In this document: positions 1 through 5,828 of the stretch, piece by piece
How the letters are laid out: every line of letters begins with the position of its first letter
How positions within the stretch are numbered: position 1 is the stretch's first letter
Source: Desulfovibrionaceae bacterium
GTDB taxonomy: Bacteria > Pseudomonadota > Gammaproteobacteria > Burkholderiales > Burkholderiaceae_C
Length of the DNA stretch: 7,665 nucleotides
Assembly: GCA_009778355.1 (NCBI GenBank)
Contig: WRJY01000221.1
Span: forward strand, 1-7,665
Direction of reading: 5' to 3'
The notes under the pieces: generated by a model
The model's database searches: none
Told to the model about the DNA's origin: nothing
What the model saw: the letters and a program-made list of their open reading frames with translations, nothing else
Program-made: the position numbers and the translations under genes

Positions 1-159
1 ATCGACATGCCCAACATCGTGCCGCGCTTCTTGCACGATCGTCCGGCGCTGAAACACGCCGCAGGTGAACTCGGACAGGACAACGAGGCGGTATTCGGCA
101 AACGCCTGGGCTTGTCCACGCAAGACATGGACAAGCTCAAAGCCGCGGGAGTCATCTGA
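1..159 (+). CDS. CaiB/BaiF-family CoA-transferase, C-terminal fragment (5' end outside window)
   Basis: Frame 1 is open from the left edge to a TGA at 157-159 and gives the last 52 residues of a protein. The tail pattern is typical of class III (CaiB/BaiF) CoA-transferases: a proline/arginine stretch, then 'LGQDNEAVFGKRLGLS', a short acidic/lysine helix and the ending 'KLKAAGVI'. In this family such tails read roughly GxHxxEVLxxLGxxxxxIxxLxxxGVI. These enzymes move CoA between carboxylic acids in the cytoplasm. The catalytic Asp and CoA-binding regions are outside the window, so substrate cannot be judged. A second CaiB/BaiF gene follows on the same strand, suggesting an acyl-CoA catabolic cluster. 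Family assignment is fairly sure; specific function is unknown. Confidence 0.85.
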   Translation: MDMPNIVPRFLHDRPALKHAAGELGQDNEAVFGKRLGLSTQDMDKLKAAGVI

Positions 160-194
160 GCGCCTGCCGCGCGTACCGAAAAAAGGAGTCAAAC

Positions 195-284
195 ATGAAA
201 TCGCTCCACGCCCAACTGGCTCGCGCCGTGCTAACCCGGATATTTCACCGTAGTAGCCCCAAAACGAGGACGGCATCGCCCTGA
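195..284 (+). CDS. Tiny ORF (29 codons) with strong ribosome binding site; possible gene remnant or coupling leader
   Basis: An ATG at 195 follows an A-rich GGAG (179-188) with a 6-base gap, the best Shine-Dalgarno in this part of the window. It encodes 29 residues beginning MKSLHAQLARAVLTR and ends with TGA at 282-284. An in-frame ATG for the next gene begins immediately after it, at 285 (TGAATG). I recognise no family. The ORF may be the surviving start of a deleted gene, since CaiB genes in Burkholderiales are often followed by a solute-binding-protein gene with this kind of ribosome site, or it may be a short leader that couples translation. It may equally be chance. No signal peptide or membrane segment is evident. 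Confidence 0.2.
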   Translation: MKSLHAQLARAVLTRIFHRSSPKTRTASP

Positions 285-320
285 ATGCCCGAAGATCGAG
301 GTGCCCTATCGAAAGGTCAT

Positions 321-324
321 GGAG
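321..324 (+). promoter_or_regulatory. Ribosome binding site GGAG deciding the GTG-330 start
   Basis: GGAG at 321-324 lies 5 bases before GTG at 330. The only other starts nearby are ATG 339 (14 bases away, rather far) and ATG 285 (no ribosome site of its own). This favours 330. Confidence 0.45.
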
Positions 325-329
325 ATAAC

Positions 330-1496
330 GTGAATTCAATGAAAGATCAGCGCGCCGCAGGACCACTCGCCGGCATACGGATCATTGAACTGGCGGGCAT
401 CGGCCCCTGCCCGATGGCGGCGATGCTGCTGGCCGACATGGGCGCCACCGTGCTGCGCATCGAACGCCGCGAGACCGTCGACTTGGGCTTGAAGCGTCCG
501 CTGAAATTCAATTTGCTGCTGCGCAGTCGCGAATCGGTCGCACTCGATTTGAAGGACCCGCGGGCGGTTGCCCTCGTACTCGAACTCGTGGGGCAGGCGG
601 ATGCATTGATCGAAGGCTTCCGGCCCGGCGTTGCCGAACGCCTGGGCCTTGGGCCGCAACCGTGTCTGGCGCGCAATCCGAAGCTGGTCTACGGCCGCAT
701 GACCGGCTGGGGCCAAAGCGGCCCGCTCGCGCGGGCGGCGGGGCACGACATCAACTACATCGCGTTGTCAGGCGCGCTCAACGTGATCGGCCGGCGCGGC
801 CAACCGCCGAGCATTCCGCCAGCTCTCGTGGGCGACATGGGCGGCGGCGCGACCTTCCTTGTGATGGGTGTGCTGGCCGCGATCATCCAGGCGCGCGTGA
901 GCGGACAAGGCCAGGTGGTGGACGCTGCGATCGTCGATGGCGCCGCGTCGCTGGCGACCTCGGTGGCCGGCCTGCATGCGGCCGGGCAGTGGAATTCAGA
1001 GCGCGGCGGCAACATGCTTGATTCAGGCGCGGCTTTTTACGAAGTCTACGAATGCAGCGATGGCCGCTTCATCTCGATCGGGCCGATCGAGGCGCGCTTT
1101 CACGCACTGCTGCTAGAACATTTGGATCTGCCGCCCGAAACCTTCGGACCGGACCGCCTCGATCCGGCGACATGGCCTGAGGCCAAGGCCGTGTTTGCAC
1201 GAATTTTCAAAACGCGGACATGCGACGAGTGGTGCGCACGGCTCGAAGGCACCGACGTGTGTTTCGCGCCGGTGCTGGACTTCCGCGAAGCCGCGGCACA
1301 CCCGCACCTGCGCGCCCGGCAAACTTACGTCGAGGTCGATGGCGTGCCGCAGCCCGCGCCAGCGCCGCGCTTCTCGCGCACGCCCAGTGCGCAGCCAACG
1401 CCGCCGCGCGCACCTTCTGGAGCGCGGGCGTTGCATGGCTGGCTCGATGAAGCGCGGCGCGTGTATTGGACTGAGTGCGGTGTGATTGACGGTTGA
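330..1496 (+). CDS. CaiB/BaiF-family protein, probable alpha-methylacyl-CoA racemase (AMACR-like)
   Basis: A 388-residue protein from GTG 330 to TGA 1494-1496. The N-terminus reads 'GPLAGIRIIELAGIGPCPMA' and then LADMGATVLRIER, the standard start of CaiB/BaiF racemases. The 'GHDINYIALSG' motif carries H139 and D140, 'GDMGGG' carries D169, and 'IGPIEARF' carries E254. The catalytic residues of Mycobacterium tuberculosis racemase MCR, as I recall them, are H126, D156 and E241. The spacings of 30 and 85 residues are identical, offset by a constant 13. The family interconverts (R)- and (S)-2-methylacyl-CoA so that branched chains can enter beta-oxidation. The start was chosen for its GGAG and because the family begins near here. 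ATG 339 is possible, and ATG 285 would add an 18-residue tail not expected for the family (403 residues). The C-terminus is Pro/Ala/Arg-rich. Physiological substrate is unknown; a CoA-transferase role is not excluded. Confidence 0.88.
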   Translation: MNSMKDQRAAGPLAGIRIIELAGIGPCPMAAMLLADMGATVLRIERRETVDLGLKRPLKFNLLLRSRESVALDLKDPRAVALVLELVGQADALIEGFRPGVAERLGLGPQPCLARNPKLVYGRMTGWGQSGPLARAAGHDINYIALSGALNVIGRRGQPPSIPPALVGDMGGGATFLVMGVLAAIIQARVSGQGQVVDAAIVDGAASLATSVAGLHAAGQWNSERGGNMLDSGAAFYEVYECSDGRFISIGPIEARFHALLLEHLDLPPETFGPDRLDPATWPEAKAVFARIFKTRTCDEWCARLEGTDVCFAPVLDFREAAAHPHLRARQTYVEVDGVPQPAPAPRFSRTPSAQPTPPRAPSGARALHGWLDEARRVYWTECGVIDG

Positions 1497-1543
1497 TCCA
1501 TGGACGCAACAGGCGATTTCCGCGCCGTAACCGCCACGCCGCC

Positions 1544-1570
1544 TTGACGCCGCTGCCGCGCTGAGACAAT
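1544..1570 (+). promoter_or_regulatory. Candidate sigma-70 promoter for the DOMON-like/NamZ-like pair
   Basis: TTGACG (1544-1549; 5 of 6 to the -35 consensus) and GACAAT (1565-1570; 4 of 6 to the -10) are separated by 15 bases, slightly short. Transcription would begin at about 1576-1579, at or next to the ATG at 1579. That fits the lack of any Shine-Dalgarno and suggests a leaderless message. Confidence 0.4.
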
Positions 1571-1578
1571 AGCGCCCC

Positions 1579-2136
1579 ATGCCCGCAGCGCCGCGCACGT
1601 TCACGCTCCAATGCCATCCGGCCACGCCCTGCGCGGCGGCGCGGGCGCTGGCGGTAAGCGTTGCGCCGGATGGGGCGGCTGATTGGCGGCTGACGTTCGT
1701 TCTCACGGGCGACATCGCGCGGCTGCGCGTTCCCGCGCCGACGAGCGAGCCAGCGGCGTCGGATGGCTTGTGGCAGCGCACCTGCTTCGAGGCTTTCGCC
1801 GGCGATCCGCGGGCAGCGCGCTATCACGAATTCAATTTCTCTCCCTCGGGCGACTGGGCGGCCTATGTGTTCAGCGCCGAGCGCCTGCGCGAGACAAGCG
1901 CCGCACCGCTGCCGCCGCCGCGCATCGCCTGCGCGAGCGATGCGCGCTCGCTGCGGCTCGACGCCTGGCTGCCCGCCGCCGCGCTGCCGGCAACGGCTGA
2001 CGGCTGGCGGCTGGGCCTTGCCGCCGTGGTGGAATCAGCCGAAGCGGGTTTGAGCTATTGGGCGCTGGCCCACCCGGCGGCGCGCCCTGACTTTCACCGG
2101 CGCGAGGGCTGGATCGCACAGTTGAGCAGTGCATGA
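1579..2136 (+). CDS. DOMON-like domain-containing protein
   Basis: A 185-residue protein. The middle carries LWQRTCFEAF (from L64; C70, F71, E72) and 'YHEFNFSPSGDWAAYVF' (E84 to Y96 at its core). These two blocks are the hallmark of the small proteobacterial DOMON-like family ('DOMON_murB_like' in conserved-domain naming, from memory). DOMON folds are beta-sandwiches that in other proteins bind haem or sugars; the ligand here is unknown. There is no signal peptide or membrane segment, so it is probably cytoplasmic. The start has no Shine-Dalgarno, and a candidate promoter ends just upstream. The stop overlaps the next gene's start in ATGA, so the two are very likely translationally coupled and may work together. 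The protein is Ala/Pro-rich, matching the GC-rich genome. Family fairly sure; function unknown. Confidence 0.8.
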   Translation: MPAAPRTFTLQCHPATPCAAARALAVSVAPDGAADWRLTFVLTGDIARLRVPAPTSEPAASDGLWQRTCFEAFAGDPRAARYHEFNFSPSGDWAAYVFSAERLRETSAAPLPPPRIACASDARSLRLDAWLPAAALPATADGWRLGLAAVVESAEAGLSYWALAHPAARPDFHRREGWIAQLSSA

Positions 2137-3353
2137 AATACGGACTCGAACGCTTCATCGAAGACCCCGCGCTGCGCGCGCCCTTGAAAGGCCGCCGCGT
2201 GGCGCTGCTGGCGCACCCGGCCTCGGTCACGCGCGATCTGACACATGCGCTCGATGCGCTGGCGGCCCTGCCCGGCGTGCGCCTGACGGCGGCCTTCGGC
2301 CCGCAGCACGGTCTGCGCGGCGACAAGCAGGACAACATGGTCGAGTCGCCCGACTTCACCGACCCGCGCCTGGGGCTGCCGGTGTTCAGCCTGTACGGCC
2401 AGGCGCGCCGCCCCACCGACGCCATGATGGCGCCGTGGGACGTGCTGCTGGTCGATCTGCAAGACCTGGGCTGCCGCATCTACACCTTCATCACCACCTT
2501 GCGCTACGTGCTGGAAGCCGCCGCCGCCCACGGCAAGGCCGTGTGGGTGCTGGACCGCCCCAACCCGGCTGGCCGCCCGGTCGAAGGCTTGACGCTGCGC
2601 CAAGGCTGGGAGAGCTTCGTCGGCGCCGGCCCTTTGCCCATGCGCCACGGCATGACCCTGGGCGAGTTGGGCCACTGGTTCATTGCCCAAGGCGGCCTGA
2701 AGCTGGAATACCGCGTCATCGCCATGCAAGGCTGGCAACCCGGTGCCGCGCCCGGCTTCGGCTGGCCAATGAATGCCGGCGACGCCCGCACCTGGATCAA
2801 CCCCAGCCCCAACGCCGCCAATTTATGGATGGCGCGCGCCTACGCCGGCACGGTGATGCTGGAAGGCACCACCCTGTCCGAAGGGCGCGGCACCACACGC
2901 CCGCTGGAACTGTTCGGCGCGCCCGGCATCGACACCCGCCGCCTGCTGGCCGACATGCGCGCCCTGGCGCCCGGCTGGCTGCGCGGCTGCCGGTTGCGCG
3001 AATGCTGGTTCGAGCCCACCTTCCACAAGCACGCGGGCCAGCTTTGCGCCGGCGTGCAGATTCACACCGAAGACCCGGCGCACTACGACCACGCCGCCTT
3101 CAAGCCCTGGCGCTTGCAAGCGCTGGCATTCAAGGCGCTGCGTCTGCAAGCGCCCGACTACCCGCTGTGGCGCGACTTCGCCTATGAATACGAAACCGGC
3201 CGCCTGGCCATCGACCTCATCAACGGCAGCCCGCTGCTGCGCCAGTGGGTGGACGATGCCGCCGCCAAGCCAGCCGACCTGCACGCCCTGGCCGCAGCCG
3301 ATGAAGCCGCCTGGCTGCGGGCACGCCAGCCGTACCTGCTGTATTGCTTATAA
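2133..3353 (+). CDS. DUF1343 / NamZ-like protein (exo-beta-N-acetylmuramidase family)
   Basis: A 406-residue protein starting at the ATG of an ATGA overlap with the upstream gene. Family blocks in order: 'GRRVALLAHPASVT' (about 21-34), 'FGPQHGLRGDKQDNM' (55-69), PVFSLYG, 'DVLLVDLQDLGCRIYTFITT' (about 105-124), VLDRPNPAGRPVEG, and a C-terminal region with 'LEGTTLSEGRGTTRP' and a Trp/Tyr-rich tail. This is the DUF1343 (YbbC) family, whose founding enzyme, Bacillus subtilis NamZ, removes terminal N-acetylmuramic acid from peptidoglycan fragments. Length matches the family core. The common Glu of the 'EHGxRG' block is Gln (Q58) here, a variant I believe is usual in proteobacterial members. There is no signal peptide, so the protein probably acts in the cytoplasm, unlike secreted NamZ. 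Enzyme activity is an inference. Confidence 0.85.
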   Translation: MKYGLERFIEDPALRAPLKGRRVALLAHPASVTRDLTHALDALAALPGVRLTAAFGPQHGLRGDKQDNMVESPDFTDPRLGLPVFSLYGQARRPTDAMMAPWDVLLVDLQDLGCRIYTFITTLRYVLEAAAAHGKAVWVLDRPNPAGRPVEGLTLRQGWESFVGAGPLPMRHGMTLGELGHWFIAQGGLKLEYRVIAMQGWQPGAAPGFGWPMNAGDARTWINPSPNAANLWMARAYAGTVMLEGTTLSEGRGTTRPLELFGAPGIDTRRLLADMRALAPGWLRGCRLRECWFEPTFHKHAGQLCAGVQIHTEDPAHYDHAAFKPWRLQALAFKALRLQAPDYPLWRDFAYEYETGRLAIDLINGSPLLRQWVDDAAAKPADLHALAAADEAAWLRARQPYLLYCL

Positions 3354-3354
3354 T
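3349..3354 (+). promoter_or_regulatory. Perfect TATAAT -10 box, candidate yajC-secD-secF promoter
   Basis: TATAAT at 3349-3354 spans the TAA stop of the NamZ-like gene within an AT-rich patch (3342-3358) that stands out in this GC-rich sequence. A TG lies two bases upstream, one off the ideal extended -10 spacing. No good -35 is seen 16-18 bases upstream. A start near 3361 would give a leader of about 115 bases before yajC. Confidence 0.4.
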
Positions 3355-3388
3355 TTAAGGTTATCCCGCGTGCCGCACGACACCCAAC

Positions 3389-3410
3389 GCGGCCCACGAT
3401 GCGGGGCCGC
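3389..3410 (+). repeat. GC-rich inverted repeat (hairpin) in the yajC leader
   Basis: GCGGCCC (3389-3395) pairs perfectly with GGGCCGC (3404-3410) around an 8-base loop, giving seven G-C pairs. No T-run follows, so it is not a standard intrinsic terminator. It may be a leader structure or weak transcription end, or chance in GC-rich DNA. Confidence 0.4.
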
Positions 3411-3463
3411 TGTTGCCGTGCATACAGTTTGTTTGCGCGCCCTTCCAATCGCTTCTTTCTTCA

Positions 3464-3467
3464 GGAG
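3464..3467 (+). promoter_or_regulatory. Ribosome binding site GGAG deciding the GTG start of yajC
   Basis: CAGGAG (GGAG at 3464-3467) stands 8 bases before GTG 3476. The upstream in-frame ATG at 3413 has no such site and would add 21 residues not typical of YajC. Confidence 0.6.
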
Positions 3468-3475
3468 TTCCGCTG

Positions 3476-3808
3476 GTGTTCATCTCCAACGCTTTTGCCC
3501 AGACCGCCCCCGCCGCAGCCGCCGATGGCTCGCCGGCATCGTCCCTCATGAGCTTCCTGCCGTTTGTGTTGATGTTCGTGGTGCTGTACTTCATCATGAT
3601 CCGCCCGCAGATGAAAAAGCAGAAGGAGCACCGCGCCCTGATCGACGCGCTGGCCAAGGGCGACGAGGTGGTGACCGCCAGCGGTCTGATGGGCAAGATC
3701 GCCTCGGTGTCGGACAGCGCGATCGGCGTGCAGATCGCCGCCGGCGTCGAGGTGCAGATGCAGCGCAGCGCCGTGGTGCAGGTGCTGCCCAAGGGAACCA
3801 TCAAATAA
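3476..3808 (+). CDS. yajC: Sec translocon accessory protein YajC
   Basis: A 110-residue inner-membrane protein starting at GTG 3476, the usual YajC length. After a short N-terminal segment, an Ala/Pro-rich stretch leads to one membrane helix at about residues 27-42. The YajC signature 'YFIMIRPQMKKQKEH' follows (38-52), and then a small cytoplasmic domain with 'GDEVVTASGLMGKI' and 'GVEVQMQRSAV'. YajC joins SecD and SecF in the complex that associates with SecYEG and YidC. It is the most dispensable member. It is first in the yajC-secD-secF order seen in most proteobacteria. The usual upstream neighbour tgt is replaced here by the NamZ-like gene, and a possible promoter lies at 3349-3354. Identification is secure; the GTG start is inferred from its GGAG and from length. 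Confidence 0.97.
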   Translation: MFISNAFAQTAPAAAADGSPASSLMSFLPFVLMFVVLYFIMIRPQMKKQKEHRALIDALAKGDEVVTASGLMGKIASVSDSAIGVQIAAGVEVQMQRSAVVQVLPKGTIK

Positions 3809-3903
3809 GCGCGCCGCACCCGCCGCCCCGGGCCGAGGCGCTCGCCGCCTGACCGGCCAGCGCCAACGCAACATACGCCCCCATCCTGCCCTGATCTCGC
3901 GCC

Positions 3904-5790
3904 ATGAACCGTTATCCACTCTGGAAGTACGCAACCATCGTCGTCGCGCTGCTGATAGCCGTGATCTACGCCCTGCCCAACCTGTTCGGCGAGGCGCCGG
4001 CGGTGCAGGTGTCGGCGGGCAAGGTGACCGCGAAGGTGGACACGGGCACTCTGGCGCGCGTGGAAGAGGCTCTCAAGGGCGCCGGCCTCGCGCCCACCCG
4101 GCTGGCGCTGGAAAACGGCTTTGTACTGGCGCGCTTCGACACCACCGACGACCAGATCAAGGCCAAGGATGTCATCCAGCACGCCCTCATCGCGGACGCC
4201 GACGCCGATGACCCAGCCTACTACGTTGCGCTCAATTTGGTGCCGCGCACGCCGGTCTGGCTGATGGCGCTGGGTGCCAAGCCGATGTACCTGGGACTGG
4301 ATTTGCGCGGCGGCGTGCACTTCACGCTGCAAGTGGACATGCGCGCGGCCATCACCAAGCGCCTGGACACGGTGGCCAGCGACCTGCGCGTGGAACTGCG
4401 CAAGAAGGACGTGCGCCACGGCGGCGTCACGCGCGAGGGCGATTCCATCGAGGTTCGCGCGCGCGATGCCGCCACGCTGGAGGCGGCGCGGCGCGTCATG
4501 CTCGACACCCAGCCCGACTTGCAGGTGGCCGACCCGGCCCCCGGCGAGCAGCGCCTGGTGGCCAGTTTCAAGCCGGAGGCCTTGCGGAAGGTGCAGACCG
4601 ATGCCGTCAAGCAGAACATTGCCACCTTGCACAAACGGGTGAACGAACTGGGCGTGTCGGAGCCGGTGGTTCAGCAGCAGGGCATCGACCGCGTGGTGGT
4701 GCAACTGCCCGGCGTGCAGGACATGACCAGGGCCAGAAACCTGCTGGGCCGCACCGCCACGCTGGAAATGCGCCTGGTGGACGAAAGCGCCGAAGGCCGC
4801 GCCGCCGAACTGGGCAACGGCCCGGTGCCGTTCGGCTCCGAGAAATTCCTGCTGGGCGATGGCCGCCCGGTGATCGTCAAGCGCGAGGTCATCCTGACCG
4901 GCGAGAGCCTGACCGACGCCCAGCCCGGGTTCGATCAGCAGACGCAGCAGCCCAAGGTGGACCTGACGGTGAACTCCAAGGGCGGCGCCATCATGCGGCA
5001 GGTCAGCGCCGAGAACCTGAAAAAGCGCATGGCGATCATCCTGTTCGAGAAAGGCAAGGGCCAAGCGCTGACGGCGCCGGTGATACAGGCTGAACTGGGC
5101 ACCCGCTTCCAGATTTCCGGCACCATGACCGTGGCCGAAGCCAACGACCTGGCGCTGCTGCTGCGCGCCGGCGCGCTGGCCGCACCGATGGAAATCATCG
5201 AGGAGCGCACCATCGGCCCGAGCCTGGGCGTGGACAACATCAACAAGGGCTTTCACAGCGTGGCTTGGGGCTTCGCGGTGGTCTGCCTGTTCATGTGCGT
5301 GTACTACATGCTGTTCGGCGCGTTTTCCAGCGTCGCGCTGGGCTTCAACCTGCTGCTGCTGGTGGCTGTGCTGTCGATGCTGCAAGCCACGCTGACGCTG
5401 CCGGGCATGGCGGCCATGGCGCTGGCGCTGGGCATGGCGATCGACGCCAACGTGCTCATCAACGAGCGCGTGCGCGAGGAACTGCGCGGCGGCGCCTCGC
5501 CGCAGGCGGCCATTCACGCCGGCTACGACCGCGCCTGGGCGACGATTCTGGACTCCAACGTCACCTCGCTGATCGCGGGCCTGGCGCTGCTGGCCTTCGG
5601 CTCCGGTCCGGTGCGCGGTTTTGCCGTGGTGCACTGCCTGGGCATCCTGACCTCGATGTTCTCGGCGGTGTTCTTCTCGCGCGGGCTGGTGAACCTGTGG
5701 TACGGGCGGCAGAGAAAGCTCAAGACGGTATCCATCGGCACCGTATGGCGGCCCGAAAACGACATCCAACGCCCCGGAAACGGCGCTTGA
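3904..5790 (+). CDS. secD: Protein translocase subunit SecD
   Basis: A 628-residue inner-membrane protein. Membrane helix 1 is at about residues 9-28. A large periplasmic region follows, opening with the conserved 'YLGLDLRGGVHFTLQVD' block (about 128-145). Five more helices lie from about 452 to 596. The helix-4 motif 'GMAIDANVLINERVREE' puts the conserved acidic residue at D514, in the region tied to proton-driven work. Together with SecF it uses the proton-motive force to pull and release proteins leaving SecYEG. Length fits SecD. A 95-base spacer follows yajC, and I see no Shine-Dalgarno before ATG 3904; the start is set by the family N-terminus (a short tail before helix 1). secF lies 38 bases downstream with a good AAGGAG. 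Identification is secure. Confidence 0.98.
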   Translation: MNRYPLWKYATIVVALLIAVIYALPNLFGEAPAVQVSAGKVTAKVDTGTLARVEEALKGAGLAPTRLALENGFVLARFDTTDDQIKAKDVIQHALIADADADDPAYYVALNLVPRTPVWLMALGAKPMYLGLDLRGGVHFTLQVDMRAAITKRLDTVASDLRVELRKKDVRHGGVTREGDSIEVRARDAATLEAARRVMLDTQPDLQVADPAPGEQRLVASFKPEALRKVQTDAVKQNIATLHKRVNELGVSEPVVQQQGIDRVVVQLPGVQDMTRARNLLGRTATLEMRLVDESAEGRAAELGNGPVPFGSEKFLLGDGRPVIVKREVILTGESLTDAQPGFDQQTQQPKVDLTVNSKGGAIMRQVSAENLKKRMAIILFEKGKGQALTAPVIQAELGTRFQISGTMTVAEANDLALLLRAGALAAPMEIIEERTIGPSLGVDNINKGFHSVAWGFAVVCLFMCVYYMLFGAFSSVALGFNLLLLVAVLSMLQATLTLPGMAAMALALGMAIDANVLINERVREELRGGASPQAAIHAGYDRAWATILDSNVTSLIAGLALLAFGSGPVRGFAVVHCLGILTSMFSAVFFSRGLVNLWYGRQRKLKTVSIGTVWRPENDIQRPGNGA

Positions 5791-5828
5791 AACGCGCCGC
5801 CCCAGAAGCACCAAGGAGAACCTGAGCC

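Larger units (their letters stand above)
160..329 (+). other. Spacer between two CaiB/BaiF genes with possible remnant coding frames
   Basis: This 170-base stretch separates two same-strand CoA-transferase-family genes. It holds the strong ribosome binding site and 29-codon ORF at 195-284. A second open stretch in frame 1, after the TAA at 232-234, reads to a TGA at 331-333 and ends in 'PKIEVPYRKVMEIT'. That stop overlaps the GTG start of the next gene. Two short frames, one with a good start and one with a stop placed as in a coupled operon, fit a gene lost by internal deletion. This is inference. I see no convincing promoter or terminator here. Confidence 0.35.

Noticed and set aside
285..329. 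ATG 285 as the racemase start (403 residues)
   Set aside because: It has no ribosome site of its own and adds residues without family match; GTG 330 has GGAG. Kept only as an alternative through TGAATG coupling.
2129..3187. 352-codon + strand frame overlapping the NamZ-like gene
   Set aside because: Extremely Arg/Pro/Ala-rich, with no domain; the other frame carries all DUF1343 motifs and the ATGA junction.
3389..3410. Hairpin as an intrinsic terminator after the NamZ-like gene
   Set aside because: No run of T follows the stem, so it does not meet the usual pattern.
3361..5814. 817-codon open frame on the - strand across yajC and secD
   Set aside because: It lies wholly opposite two secure genes, is rich in His/Gln/Arg/Ala with no recognisable domain, and is the expected mirror of GC-rich third positions.
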